Assembly (NCBI RefSeq): GCF_014251635.1
Contig: NZ_CP059194.1
Coordinates: 124,001 to 188,000 of the forward strand
Length of the DNA stretch: 64,000 bases
Origin: Blattabacterium cuenoti
GTDB taxonomy: Bacteria; Bacteroidota; Bacteroidia; Flavobacteriales; Blattabacteriaceae
Direction of reading: 5' to 3'
The position numbers and the translations under genes were made by a program. Below the pieces are notes generated by a model. It had not been told where the DNA came from and searched no databases. It saw nothing but the letters and a program-made list of their open reading frames with translations. This document shows positions 54,088 through 63,734 of the stretch, in pieces. Position 1 is the stretch's first letter. Every line of letters starts with the position of its first letter.

Positions 54088-55641
54088 ATGAAAAAAGATT
54101 TTATACTCATATTAGATTTTGGATCTCAATATAGTCATATGATTGCTAGAAGAATTCGAGATATAGGAGTATATACTTTATTATATCATTATAATGAGAC
54201 TTCTATATATCATGTAATTTCAAAAAAAAAACCTAAAGGATTGATTCTATCAGGAGGGCCTTTTTCTATTTATGAAAAAGGCTCTCCATTAATATCCAAA
54301 AATATTTTTCAACTAAATATCCCCATATTCGGAATTTGTTATGGAATGCAACTTATTTCTTTTCTTTTTGGAGGAGAGATAAAAAAATCAAAACACAAGG
54401 AATATGGTAAATCAGATTTGATCATAGATCACCCTAATAACAGTCTATTTTATGGAATTCCAGATAAATCTATTGTTTGGATGAGTCATTTTGATGAAGT
54501 AAAAAATATTCCAAAAGAATTTAAAGTTATCGGACATACATCATCTTGTGATATTGCTGCTTTTAGTCATATCAATAAAGATATTTATGCAGTTCAATTT
54601 CATCCAGAAGTAAAAAATACAGAATATGGAATATATATGTTAAAAAATTTTGTTTTTCACATTTGCAAATGTAGTTCAAATTGGAAATTAAATAACTTTG
54701 TTAAAAATACAATAGATGATATTAAAAAACGTGTAGATAAAAAAAAAGTTGTGTTAGGTTTTTCTGGAGGAGTAGATTCTTTTGTCACCGCTTATATCAT
54801 TCATCAAGCTATTGGTGATTCTTTAAATTGTATTTTCGTAGATACAGGATTATTGTTGAAAAATGAAAAAAAAAAAATATCTTCTTTATGTGAAAAAATG
54901 CATTTTACTATAAAAATAATAGACGCTAAAAATCGTTTTTTATCTAAACTAACCGGAATTGTGGATCCAGAAATTAAAAGAAAAGTTATAGGGAAAGAAT
55001 TTCTATATATTTTTCAAAAAGAGTCAAAGAAAATCAAAGATGTTGAATTTTTCGCACAAGGGACCATTTATTCAGATGTTATTGAATCTTCTGTTTTTTC
55101 AAAAACTTCAATAAGTTGTTCTATAAAATCTCATCATAATGTAGGAGGGCTCCCAACGGCATTAATGAAATTAAAACTCATTGAACCATTAAAAGAATTA
55201 TTTAAAGATGAAGTTAGAAAAATAGGAGAAAAATTAGGACTTCCAAAAGAAATTTTATATCGTCATCCATTTCCTGGACCTGGTTTAGGAATTCGTATAA
55301 TTGGAGAAATTAATGAAAAAAAAATCTCTATTTTAAAAGAAGCAGAGGCGATTTTATTACAAGAATTAAAAAATTACGATATTTATTATTCTGTTAATCA
55401 GGCTTTTATAGTTTTATTGCCTGTAAAAACTGTAGGAATTAAAGGGGATAAACGAACTTATGAATATGCTGCGATATTACGTGTTACGAACACTGAAGAT
55501 TTTATGACCGCCACTTTTTCACATTTATCTTACGATTTTTTAGAAAAAGTTTCAAATAGAATTACAAATGAGGTTGATGGAATTAATAGAATAGCATATG
55601 ATATTACCTCTAAACCACCATCTACTATTGAATGGGAATAA
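54088..55641 (+). CDS. guaA: GMP synthase (glutamine-hydrolysing)
   Basis: GuaA aminates XMP to GMP. The 517-aa protein has an N-terminal glutaminase (FGICYGMQLISFLFGGE with the nucleophilic Cys, and FHPEVKNTEYG), the ATP-pyrophosphatase P-loop LGFSGGVDSFVTAYI, and the dimerisation domain HPFPGPGLGIRIIGE ... ITSKPPSTIEWE. It ends the purine run, 21 bp after purD; guaB, the preceding enzyme, is not in this window. It converges on accD with 3 bp between stops. Confidence 0.97.
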   Translation: MKKDFILILDFGSQYSHMIARRIRDIGVYTLLYHYNETSIYHVISKKKPKGLILSGGPFSIYEKGSPLISKNIFQLNIPIFGICYGMQLISFLFGGEIKKSKHKEYGKSDLIIDHPNNSLFYGIPDKSIVWMSHFDEVKNIPKEFKVIGHTSSCDIAAFSHINKDIYAVQFHPEVKNTEYGIYMLKNFVFHICKCSSNWKLNNFVKNTIDDIKKRVDKKKVVLGFSGGVDSFVTAYIIHQAIGDSLNCIFVDTGLLLKNEKKKISSLCEKMHFTIKIIDAKNRFLSKLTGIVDPEIKRKVIGKEFLYIFQKESKKIKDVEFFAQGTIYSDVIESSVFSKTSISCSIKSHHNVGGLPTALMKLKLIEPLKELFKDEVRKIGEKLGLPKEILYRHPFPGPGLGIRIIGEINEKKISILKEAEAILLQELKNYDIYYSVNQAFIVLLPVKTVGIKGDKRTYEYAAILRVTNTEDFMTATFSHLSYDFLEKVSNRITNEVDGINRIAYDITSKPPSTIEWE

Positions 55642-55644
55642 TTT

Positions 55645-56484
55645 TTATATCATCATAGAAACCAAATTATGTATATTTTTTTTTAATTCGGTTCTAGGGG
55701 AAATTAAATCTATAAACCCATGATCCATTAAAAATTCTGCTGTTTGAAATCCTTTTGGAAGGTCTTTTCCTATTATTTCTCTGATCACTCTAGGTCCAGC
55801 AAATCCAATAAGAGCTCCTGGTTCAGCTATATTTATATCCCCAAGTAGGGAGTAAGAAGCGGTCACCCCTCCCGTAGTTGGATCAGTTAAAATAGAGATA
55901 TAAGGAATTCTAGCATCTCGTAATTGGGTTAATCTAGCTATGGTTTTAGCCATTTGCATTAATGAAAAAGAGGATTCCATTATTCTTGCTCCACCGGATT
56001 TAGAAATTAATATATATGGATATTTTTTATCGATACAATATTTGATTGCTCTAGATATTTTTTCTCCTACTACGGACCCCATGGATCCTCCTATAAATGA
56101 AAAATCCATACAAGATATCACAACATTTATAGTTTTAATTTTTCCAACTCCTGTTCTAATTGCATCATATAAATTTGTTTTTTTTCGTGCTTCTTGAATT
56201 CTATCTGTGTACTTTTTATAATCTTCCCATTTCATAGGATCTTTGCTCATCATTTTTACATTCATTTCTAAAAATTCACCATGATCAAAAAGAATTTCAA
56301 AATATTCTTTACTATGAATTCTTACATGATATCCATCTTCTGGACTAACATAAGCGTTTTTTTTTAATTCTTCCGTATCTATAATTTTTCCGCTAGGAGT
56401 TCTGTACCAAATCCCTTTTGGAAAATCTTTTCTTTCGTCTATAGATGTTATAATATTCTTTTTTTTTCTCAAAAACCAAGTCAT
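55645..56484 (-). CDS. accD: Acetyl-CoA carboxylase carboxyltransferase beta subunit
   Basis: With AccA, AccD transfers the carboxyl group from biotin to acetyl-CoA. The 279-aa protein aligns with AccD throughout: [115 protein letters not shown]. The four zinc-ribbon cysteines of E. coli AccD are absent (WYRTPSG and VSPEDG replace the CxxC pairs), as I recall for other Flavobacteria. It lies 9 bp downstream of fbaA. Confidence 0.95.
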   Translation of the reverse strand: MTWFLRKKKNIITSIDERKDFPKGIWYRTPSGKIIDTEELKKNAYVSPEDGYHVRIHSKEYFEILFDHGEFLEMNVKMMSKDPMKWEDYKKYTDRIQEARKKTNLYDAIRTGVGKIKTINVVISCMDFSFIGGSMGSVVGEKISRAIKYCIDKKYPYILISKSGGARIMESSFSLMQMAKTIARLTQLRDARIPYISILTDPTTGGVTASYSLLGDINIAEPGALIGFAGPRVIREIIGKDLPKGFQTAEFLMDHGFIDLISPRTELKKNIHNLVSMMI

Positions 56485-56493
56485 GGTTGTATT

Positions 56494-57564
56494 TTATAAA
56501 GTATTAATATTATTCATGAATTCAAAATATTTTTTTAAAATAATTTTAAAAGATTTTTCTCCTTCTCTTAACCATACTCTTGGATCATAATATTTTTTAT
56601 TAGGAACATGTTTTCCTTTTGGATTTCCTATTTGTTTTTTTAAATATTCCTGATTTTTATTCATATAATTTCTAACCCCACAAGTAAAAGCATATTGTAA
56701 ATCAGTATCTATGTTCATTTTTACTACTCCATAACTAATAGCTTTCTGTATTTCTTCTTCGGTAGAACCTGATCCACCATGAAAAACAAAAGAAACTGGT
56801 TTTTTGGTATGAGTATGAAATTTTTTTTGTATATATTCTTGTGTATTTTTCAAAATTTCAGGACGAAGCATGACATTTCCAGGTTTATAAACTCCATGTA
56901 CGTTTCCAAAAGAAGCTGCTATAATAAAATTATCACTAATTTTCATTAATCTCTCATAGGCATAAGAAACCTCTTCTGGTTGAGTATAAAGTTTATTGTT
57001 TTCTATATTAGAGTTATCTATTCCATCCTCTTCTCCTCCCGTGACGCCAAGTTCTATTTCAAGAGTCATTCGACTTTTATTCATTCTATCAAAATATTGC
57101 TCACAAATATTAATATTATCTTTTAAAGATTCCTGAGAGAGATCTAACATATGTGAGCTAAATAACGTTTTTCCAAAACGTTTATAATATTTTTCATTGG
57201 CTTCTATCAAACCATCTATCCATGGAAGAAAAGGTTTAGAACAATGATCTGTATGAAGAATAACTGTTGTTTTATAGTATGAAGCCAATTTATGAATATG
57301 CATAGCACAAGCTATAGCGCCTTGAATTGCTGCTTTTTCTTTGTTATTACTTAATCCTTTTCCAGCATTAAAAATAGCACCTCCATTAGATAATTGAATA
57401 ATAACAGGAGAATTTACTTCTGCAGCGGTTTCCATAACAGCATTCATAGTATTAGATCCGGTAACGTTTACAGCTGGTATGGAAAATACATTTTCCTTAG
57501 CGTATTCGAATATTTCTTTCACAAGATTACCAGTAGCAACTCCAAAAGGAAATTTTTTAAACAT
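56494..57564 (-). CDS. fbaA: Fructose-bisphosphate aldolase, class IIA
   Basis: This zinc-dependent aldolase interconverts fructose-1,6-bisphosphate and triose phosphates. At 356 aa it is the E. coli FbaA type, with the metal ligands in VILHTDHCSKPFLPW, the SSHMLDLSQESLKDNI segment, MTLEIELGVTGGEEDGIDN, ASFGNVHGVYKPG, FHGGSGSTEEEI and MNIDTDLQYAFT. Together with fbp in this window it gives the gluconeogenic path to hexose phosphate. accD follows in the same direction. Confidence 0.97.
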   Translation of the reverse strand: MFKKFPFGVATGNLVKEIFEYAKENVFSIPAVNVTGSNTMNAVMETAAEVNSPVIIQLSNGGAIFNAGKGLSNNKEKAAIQGAIACAMHIHKLASYYKTTVILHTDHCSKPFLPWIDGLIEANEKYYKRFGKTLFSSHMLDLSQESLKDNINICEQYFDRMNKSRMTLEIELGVTGGEEDGIDNSNIENNKLYTQPEEVSYAYERLMKISDNFIIAASFGNVHGVYKPGNVMLRPEILKNTQEYIQKKFHTHTKKPVSFVFHGGSGSTEEEIQKAISYGVVKMNIDTDLQYAFTCGVRNYMNKNQEYLKKQIGNPKGKHVPNKKYYDPRVWLREGEKSFKIILKKYFEFMNNINTL

Positions 57565-57594
57565 GTATTTAAAATTTTATTTTAAAAGGATTAA

Positions 57595-57602
57595 CAAATG
57601 TA
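57595..57602 (-). promoter_or_regulatory. Candidate -7 box for fbaA-accD
   Basis: The complement reads TACATTTG, matching TAnnTTTG, 30 bp before the fbaA ATG. No CAA/TTG box is seen at the expected distance. Confidence 0.3.
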
Positions 57603-57741
57603 AAAAAAAGTATTTTTTATATTCGATTTAATTGATTTAATTTAATAATTATTATTTCTTAACATATATAAATAAAAATCAAGTGTATTACTTAATTTTT
57701 TATACGAATTTTTGTAAAAATATAAGTTAATAAAATTTAAT

Positions 57742-60324
57742 ATGCTAGTTTCACCATCTACATTAAAAATATACAATGCATCAGCAGGTTCGGGAAAAAC
57801 TACTTTTTTAGTAATCAATTATCTTTATGTTTTATTAAAAAGCCCTTATCCTGATGAATTTAAAAGAGTTTTGGCTTTAACTTTTACTAAAAAAGCTTCT
57901 GAAGAAATGAAAAATCGTATTTTACAGTGCATCAAAGAATTTTCAAATAAAAAAGTTAAAGAAGAATATCATTTTTTGTTTGATTGTATTACAAAGAATT
58001 TAAGTTTAACGAAGCATCAATTGTTTCAACGTTCTGAAAAAATATTATTTTCCATATTACACGATTTCTATTCTTTTTCTAAAAATATAAGTACGATAGA
58101 TAAATTTACTTATAATATTATAAGATCTTTTTTCCCAGAAAAAGAAATCAGTTTAGAAATGGATACAGACCAATTTTTATTGAAAATTGTAGAAAATATA
58201 TTATACAGATTAAAAAATTCTGAAAAATGGTCAAATATTTTGATACAATCATCTTTAGAAAAACTAAAGAAAGGAAAAAATTGGGATTTAAGAAAAGAGC
58301 TATTTAAAATAGCTCATATAATGGTTGAAGAAAATAATTTTCTTCCCATAAAAGAAATTAAAAATTCTTCTATAAAAGATTTCGTTCAGTTAAAAAATAT
58401 TTTAATTCAAAGAACTAAAATATTCGAAAAAAAATGTAAAAAAAAAGGAGAAAAGTTTTTTAAACTTTTAGAAAAAACTTCTATTCAAAAACATTCATTC
58501 ATTCATTTAGATTTACCCAGATTTTTTCAAAAATTTAAAGATGGAAATATATTTTTTAACCCTTTTAATGAACGTCTTGAAAAATATATTAAAAAAGGAA
58601 TATTCTACTCTAAATTTTTTTCTGATGAAAACCAAAAAATACTAATAAAAAAAAATCAAAAAAAAATACTTTTTTTATATGAAGAATCAAAATCTATATA
58701 TAAAAAAAATATATCAAATTATCTTTTAGATAAACTTTTTTTAAAAAACATAAGCATATTATCAATTATACATGAAATTGAAAAAGAGTTTCATGATATG
58801 AAAAATGAAAAAAAAATTATCTTAAATGTAGAGTTAAATAAAATTCTTTATGAAAGAATTATAAAAGGAACATTACCAAGAATATATGAAAAAATTGGCA
58901 TGCAATATAAACATTATTTCATAGATGAATTTCAAGATATTTCATTTTTACAATGGCAAAATATTAGAATATTAGTTGAAAATACATTATCAGAAAATGG
59001 ATCAGCTATGATAGTAGGAGACCCTAAACAATCTATATATAGATGGAGAGGAGGTGATGCTAAACAATTTATAAAATTAATTAATTGTAAGTCAATATGT
59101 TATAAAAAAAAAATAAAAACTATAGAAAAAAATTTTCGTAGTTATGAAGAAATTGTAAAATTTAATAATTTACTTTATCAATCTATATCTAAAATATTCA
59201 ATTCGACTATTTATCAAGATATATATAAAAACTACAAACAAAAAATAGAGAAAAAATCTGGGGGATATGTAGAAATAAATTTTATTCATGATTTTAATAA
59301 AAATTATAAAGAATATATTTACTATAATATAAAAAATAAAATAAAAAAATTATTAAAACAAAAATATGCATTATCAGATATTGCTATTTTAGTCAGAAGT
59401 AATGAAGAAGGTAATTTTTTATCTGAAAAACTAGTGGAAGACGGTATAATTGTAAATACTTCTGTTTCTTTATTAATAAAAAATCATTTGGAAATACAAA
59501 TTATCATAAATTTTTTTTACATTATTGCTTATCCTCATTGTTATCAAAAAAGAGTTATTTTAATTTTTCTATTATTAGAGAAGAAATTTTTTCATCCTAA
59601 AAAAAATGATCATGATTTCATTACGAAAATACTTTTTCTACCTTTGGATTTATTCTTAAAAAAAATTTTGTTTAAGAATTCATTAACATCAAATAAATTA
59701 TATAATAAATCGATATACAATATCTCAGAAAAGATTATTGAATCTTTTGGATTATTAAATCAAAAAAATTCTACATATATCTATTCTTTTTTAGATTTTG
59801 TTTATAGATCTATGAAAAGAGTAGGAAATTCTATTATAGATTTTTTAGATTATTGGGAATTAAAAAAAGAAAAGGAAAGTCTTGTGATTTCTGATCACAT
59901 CAATGCTATTCGTATTATGACCATTCATAAATCTAAAGGGTTGCAATTTCCTGTGGTACTTATTCCTTTCACAGATTGGAATATTTTTTCTAAAAAAAAA
60001 GAAGAAGCATGGATTGATGTAAATCCTCATTTATATAATGGATTAAATACTATTTATATAGAAATAGAGACCTATTTCAAACAAATGAAACATGATAATA
60101 ATATCCGTAATTTTTATGAGTATTATCTATCAAACATTAAATTCGATAACATAAATTTGTTATATGTAGCGACTACTCGTTCTATTGAACAGCTCATTTT
60201 ATTTTCAAGGCTTGGAAACGATAAATCTGTATCATTTTATATTAAAAATTTTCTATGTGAAAAAAAAATGTGGAAAGAAAAAAAATATAAGTATATTTTT
60301 GGAAAAGAAAAAAAAAATACTTAG
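57742..60324 (+). CDS. UvrD/AddA-like superfamily 1 helicase without nuclease domain
   Basis: The 860-aa protein carries all SF1 motifs: Walker A NASAGSGKTTFLV (about 12-24), LALTFTKKASEEMKNRI, STIDKFTYNIIRSF, DEAD-type HYFIDEFQDISFLQW, VGDPKQSIYRWRGGD, KNFRSYEE, IRIMTIHKSKGLQFPVVLIPF and NLLYVATTRSIEQLILFS. It resembles AddA/RecB-type helicases of Bacteroidetes, which as I recall are over 1,000 aa and end in a PD-(D/E)XK nuclease domain. Here the chain stops soon after motif VI. No addB neighbour is present. It probably acts in double-strand-break repair, but as a helicase only. Confidence 0.85.
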   Translation: MLVSPSTLKIYNASAGSGKTTFLVINYLYVLLKSPYPDEFKRVLALTFTKKASEEMKNRILQCIKEFSNKKVKEEYHFLFDCITKNLSLTKHQLFQRSEKILFSILHDFYSFSKNISTIDKFTYNIIRSFFPEKEISLEMDTDQFLLKIVENILYRLKNSEKWSNILIQSSLEKLKKGKNWDLRKELFKIAHIMVEENNFLPIKEIKNSSIKDFVQLKNILIQRTKIFEKKCKKKGEKFFKLLEKTSIQKHSFIHLDLPRFFQKFKDGNIFFNPFNERLEKYIKKGIFYSKFFSDENQKILIKKNQKKILFLYEESKSIYKKNISNYLLDKLFLKNISILSIIHEIEKEFHDMKNEKKIILNVELNKILYERIIKGTLPRIYEKIGMQYKHYFIDEFQDISFLQWQNIRILVENTLSENGSAMIVGDPKQSIYRWRGGDAKQFIKLINCKSICYKKKIKTIEKNFRSYEEIVKFNNLLYQSISKIFNSTIYQDIYKNYKQKIEKKSGGYVEINFIHDFNKNYKEYIYYNIKNKIKKLLKQKYALSDIAILVRSNEEGNFLSEKLVEDGIIVNTSVSLLIKNHLEIQIIINFFYIIAYPHCYQKRVILIFLLLEKKFFHPKKNDHDFITKILFLPLDLFLKKILFKNSLTSNKLYNKSIYNISEKIIESFGLLNQKNSTYIYSFLDFVYRSMKRVGNSIIDFLDYWELKKEKESLVISDHINAIRIMTIHKSKGLQFPVVLIPFTDWNIFSKKKEEAWIDVNPHLYNGLNTIYIEIETYFKQMKHDNNIRNFYEYYLSNIKFDNINLLYVATTRSIEQLILFSRLGNDKSVSFYIKNFLCEKKMWKEKKYKYIFGKEKKNT

Positions 60325-60326
60325 AT

Positions 60327-61181
60327 TTATTTTACATGTTTTTCCGCGTGATAAGAAGATCTAACTAATGGACCGCTTTCTACATATTTAAATCCCATTT
60401 TTAATCCAATTTTTTTCAATTCTTTGAATTGTTCTGGAAAAACGAAAAAACGAACAGGATAATGTTTTAATGAAGGTTGTAAATATTGTCCCATTGTTAA
60501 AATATCTACTTTAGATTTTTTAATATCTTTCATCGTTTCTATTATTTCTTCTTTTGTTTCTCCTAATCCTAACATAATTCCTGTTTTAGTGCGTATATTT
60601 TGATTCTTTTCTTTTATATATTGTAAAACTTCTAGACTACGATCATATTTAGCTTGAATACGAACTTTTTTTGTTAATCTAGCGACTGTTTCCACATTAT
60701 GAGAAATAACTTCTGGTTTAATATCAATTATTTTATCTATTATTTTTTTTTCTCCTTTAAAATCGGGAATTAAAGCTTCTATTGTAATGTCTGGATTAAA
60801 ATGTCGTATTTTTTGTATGGTTTGAATCCATATGTAAGACCCCATGTCCTGTAAATCATCTCTATTAACAGAAGTTAATACAGCATGTTTAATTTTTAAT
60901 ATTTTTATAGATTTTGCTACTTTTTCTGGTTCTTTCCAATCTATTTTCTCAGGACGTCCTGTTTTCACTCCACAAAATCGACAAGATCTTGTACAAATAT
61001 TTCCCAATATCATGAAAGTAGCCACTCCTTTATCCCAGCATTCCCCTATATTTGGGCAACTTCCACTCTGACAAATTGTATTCAGTTTATGCAAAGAAAC
61101 TAATTTTTGCAATTCATGATAATTCTTACTCATTGGCAATTTTACTTTGATCCACTTTGGTTTCTTTTGAATTATATTCAT
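60327..61181 (-). CDS. lipA: Lipoyl synthase
   Basis: LipA is a radical-SAM enzyme that inserts two sulfurs into octanoyl groups on lipoyl domains. The 284-aa protein shows the auxiliary-cluster cysteines CQSGSCPNIGECW, the radical-SAM CTRSCRFCGV, the AVLTSVNRDDLQDMGS segment, PEVISHNVETVARL and the C-terminal serine ligand in GPLVRSSYHAE. Complete. It converges on the helicase gene with 2 bp between stops and is divergent from the nif3-like gene by 96 bp. Confidence 0.97.
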   Translation of the reverse strand: MNIIQKKPKWIKVKLPMSKNYHELQKLVSLHKLNTICQSGSCPNIGECWDKGVATFMILGNICTRSCRFCGVKTGRPEKIDWKEPEKVAKSIKILKIKHAVLTSVNRDDLQDMGSYIWIQTIQKIRHFNPDITIEALIPDFKGEKKIIDKIIDIKPEVISHNVETVARLTKKVRIQAKYDRSLEVLQYIKEKNQNIRTKTGIMLGLGETKEEIIETMKDIKKSKVDILTMGQYLQPSLKHYPVRFFVFPEQFKELKKIGLKMGFKYVESGPLVRSSYHAEKHVK

Positions 61182-61242
61182 ATCTTTTTTTTATTATTTT
61201 ATTATTATACTATCAAAAAATATAAAAATCAATTTTTTTTGA

Positions 61243-61250
61243 TAAATTTG
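61243..61250 (+). promoter_or_regulatory. Candidate -7 box for the Nif3-like gene
   Basis: TAAATTTG matches TAnnTTTG 27 bp before the ATG at 61278, in the lipA spacer. No TTG box at the expected position. Confidence 0.3.
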
Positions 61251-61277
61251 TTAAAATGAGTGTTTTTTTTTATTTAT

Positions 61278-62381
61278 ATGGAAGTGTTTGTTAGAGATAT
61301 AGCTAATATATTAGAAGATATAGCCCCTCTAGAATATGCAGATTCTTATGATAACGTTGGATTAATAGTAGGATCATTTCATAGAAAAGTAAAAAATGTA
61401 CTAATTACTTTGGATCTCACTGAAGAGGTTTTTGATGAATCTCTTAAAAAGAAATGTGATTTGATAATTTCTTTTCATCCCGTCATCTTTAAATCTATTA
61501 AGAATATAACTGGAAAAACATTTTCGGAAAGAGTCATAATTCATGCGTTAAAAAATGATATATCTATTTATGTGATTCACACAAACTTAGATATGATATG
61601 GGAAGGAACTTCTTCTTATATATCTAAATTATTACGAATAAACAGAGAAAAAGTTCTTTTTCCTAAAAAAGAAACTATAAAAAAATTAGTTACTTATGTT
61701 CCAGTTAATTATGCAGAAAAAGTTAGAAATGCTTTGTTTGAAGCAGGAGCTGGAAATATTTCTAATTACAGTCACTGTAGTTATAATTTTGATGGATTTG
61801 GAAGTTACATGGGAAATAAAAAAACTAAACCTTTTTTTGGAAAAAAAGAAATTTTTCATATGGAAAAAGAAACTTGTATTAGCGTTCTTTTTCCTGATTA
61901 TAAATTGAACATAATAAAAAATGTATTATTTAAAAATCATCCTTATGAAGAAGTAGCTTACGAAATTTATAATCTTGAAAATATAAATCCTTATATAGGA
62001 ATAGGTTTTATAGGAAATATTATGGAAAAAATGAATGAATATGATTTTCTTCTTTTTATAAAAAAAAGAATGAACGTTCCTTGTATTCGACATTCTAATT
62101 TTACAGAAAAAAAAATTCAAAAAATAGCGATGATTACAGGGTCAGGTCGTTTTGGAATAGAAACAGCTATAGAAGAAAAAGCTGATGTTTTTATATCCTC
62201 TGATTTAAAATATCATGATTTTTTTAAGTATGAAAAAAAAATATTAATTGTAGATATAGGGCATTATGAATCTGAAAAATTTACTAAAAATTTACTGAAA
62301 TCTTTTTTATATAAAAATTTTACTTCGATTTACGTTTATGAATCAAAAATTCATACTAATCCAGTTAAATATTTTTATTAA
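61278..62381 (+). CDS. Nif3-like dinuclear metal centre protein
   Basis: The NIF3/DUF34 family forms toroids with a two-metal site; its reaction is not established, and GTP cyclohydrolase FolE2-related and metal-chaperone roles have been suggested. The 367-aa protein has IAPLEYADSYDNVGLIVGS at the start, the metal-ligand motif ISFHPVIFK, VIHTNLDMIWEG, an inserted ACT-like middle domain (about 130-240), and the C-terminal ITGSGRFGIETAIEEKADVFISSDLKYHDFF and DIGHYESE. The start is set at ATG 61278; a GTG at 61260 would add a non-family extension. The coiled-coil gene follows 2 bp downstream, as in Flavobacteria. Confidence 0.9.
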   Translation: MEVFVRDIANILEDIAPLEYADSYDNVGLIVGSFHRKVKNVLITLDLTEEVFDESLKKKCDLIISFHPVIFKSIKNITGKTFSERVIIHALKNDISIYVIHTNLDMIWEGTSSYISKLLRINREKVLFPKKETIKKLVTYVPVNYAEKVRNALFEAGAGNISNYSHCSYNFDGFGSYMGNKKTKPFFGKKEIFHMEKETCISVLFPDYKLNIIKNVLFKNHPYEEVAYEIYNLENINPYIGIGFIGNIMEKMNEYDFLLFIKKRMNVPCIRHSNFTEKKIQKIAMITGSGRFGIETAIEEKADVFISSDLKYHDFFKYEKKILIVDIGHYESEKFTKNLLKSFLYKNFTSIYVYESKIHTNPVKYFY

Positions 62382-62383
62382 TT

Positions 62384-63175
62384 ATGGTCCATAAAATACA
62401 AGAAGCTGTCACTGTAATAGATAAATTGAGAGTATTATATAATCTTCAATTAATAGATTCTCGTATAGATGAAATACGAAAGTTCCGTGGTAATATTCCT
62501 ATGGAAATAGGAAGTCTAGAAGAAGAAATTTCCCAAATGAAAAAGAAATTAGAAAATCTTCATGAAGATATTCTTTGTATAAAAGAAAATATAAATAAAC
62601 AAAGTAAAAACATTAAATCTTCAGATATTTTGATTAAAAAATATGAAAAACAAAAAGATCATATTAAAAATCATAAAGAATTATATTCTCTAGATAAAGA
62701 GATTGATTACCAAAAGTTAGAAATTCAATTAGCTAAAAAAAAAATTAAGGAATTAAATGTTCATATTTATAAAATGGAAGAAATTTTTAAAAAAAAAGAA
62801 GATTTATTAAAAAATAAAGAGGAGCACTTTTTTCACAAAAAAAAAGAATTGAATAACATTTGTTTAGAAAACGATAAAGAAGAAAAAATATTATTAGAAC
62901 GATCTTTATGTTTTTCTAAAAAGGTAGATAATGGTTTATTGAAAACTTATCGAAGAATCAGAAATGGAGTCAAAAATGGAGTAGCTGTTGCTCCAGTACA
63001 AAGAGGGGCTCCATTGGGTTCTTATCTCGCAATTACACCTCAAAAATATTCTGAATTGATACAACGTAATAAACTTTTAATAGACGAACATAGTGGTAGA
63101 ATATTAATAGATGCGGAATTGGCTGAGGAAGAAAAGAAAAAATCTTTTGTGTTTTTTTCTAAAAAAAAATTATAA
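62384..63175 (+). CDS. Coiled-coil zinc-ribbon-family protein (CT398-like) without cysteine ligands
   Basis: The 263-aa protein begins VIDKLRVLYNLQLIDSRIDEIRKFRGNIPMEI and continues as long charged coiled coils (about 40-190). A C-terminal module follows (KTYRRIRNGVKNGVAVAPVQRGAPLGSY ... DEHSGRILID). This matches the family annotated as 'zinc ribbon domain-containing protein' beside nif3. The CxxC pairs that would bind zinc are absent: the tail has none. The function is unknown; related proteins have been linked to flagellar or secretion scaffolds in Chlamydia and Helicobacter, which may not apply here. Confidence 0.82.
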   Translation: MVHKIQEAVTVIDKLRVLYNLQLIDSRIDEIRKFRGNIPMEIGSLEEEISQMKKKLENLHEDILCIKENINKQSKNIKSSDILIKKYEKQKDHIKNHKELYSLDKEIDYQKLEIQLAKKKIKELNVHIYKMEEIFKKKEDLLKNKEEHFFHKKKELNNICLENDKEEKILLERSLCFSKKVDNGLLKTYRRIRNGVKNGVAVAPVQRGAPLGSYLAITPQKYSELIQRNKLLIDEHSGRILIDAELAEEEKKKSFVFFSKKKL

Positions 63176-63179
63176 AATC

Positions 63180-63734
63180 ATGGTACGAACTTATTCTTCT
63201 AGTAAAATTAAGATTAAAATTAAAGATTTTGAATTATTAGAAGTTTCTTCAGGAAAGAGGAAATTTTTAAGAGATTATTTTTCAAATCAAGCAACTGTAA
63301 TAATGTTTATTTGTAATCACTGTCCATATGTGAAACATATTAATGATGAATTAATTCGTTTAGCTAATGATTTCCTGTCAAAAGGAATTTCATTTTTAGC
63401 GATTAATTCTAATGATGCAAAAAAGTATTCAGAGGACTCTCCAGAAAATATGGAAAAAGTACATCATCAGTTAGGTTATCCTTTTCCTTATTTTTTTGAT
63501 GAAACACAGGAAGTTGCTAAATATTATTGTGCAAAATGTACTCCTGAATTTTTTATTTTTTCCGGAAAGGGAAATTTATGTTATCATGGCCAATTAGATG
63601 ATTCTAGGCCTGGAAATAATATTCCTGTTACAGGTTTTGATGTGAGAAATATATTGCAAAATATTTTAAAAGGAAAAAAAATATATCCAATAGTAAAACT
63701 AAGCTACGGATGTAATATCAAATGGAAAACATAA
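63180..63734 (+). CDS. Thioredoxin-fold (AhpC/TSA-like) protein
   Basis: The 184-aa protein starts at ATG 63180; an upstream in-frame ATG at 63111 would overlap the previous gene and add a shadow sequence. It has a thioredoxin fold with the active-site pair in MFICNHCPYVKHIND (CNHC), the central LAINSNDAKKYSEDSPENM segment and CTPEFFIFSGKGNLCYHGQLDDSRPG, typical of the 'thioredoxin family protein' group. There is no signal peptide, so it is probably cytosolic; redox partner and substrate are unknown. Its 3' end overlaps the convergent nrnA-like gene by 17 bp. Confidence 0.87.
   Translation: MVRTYSSSKIKIKIKDFELLEVSSGKRKFLRDYFSNQATVIMFICNHCPYVKHINDELIRLANDFLSKGISFLAINSNDAKKYSEDSPENMEKVHHQLGYPFPYFFDETQEVAKYYCAKCTPEFFIFSGKGNLCYHGQLDDSRPGNNIPVTGFDVRNILQNILKGKKIYPIVKLSYGCNIKWKT

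Noticed and set aside
55645-56484. AccD damaged by loss of its zinc ribbon
   Set aside because: The cysteine-less N-terminus is, as far as I recall, normal in Flavobacteria, and the rest of the protein is full length.
61256-61277. Upstream starts (ATG 61256, GTG 61260) for the Nif3-like gene
   Set aside because: ATG 61256 is in another frame that stops quickly; GTG 61260 adds a phenylalanine-rich stretch absent from the family.
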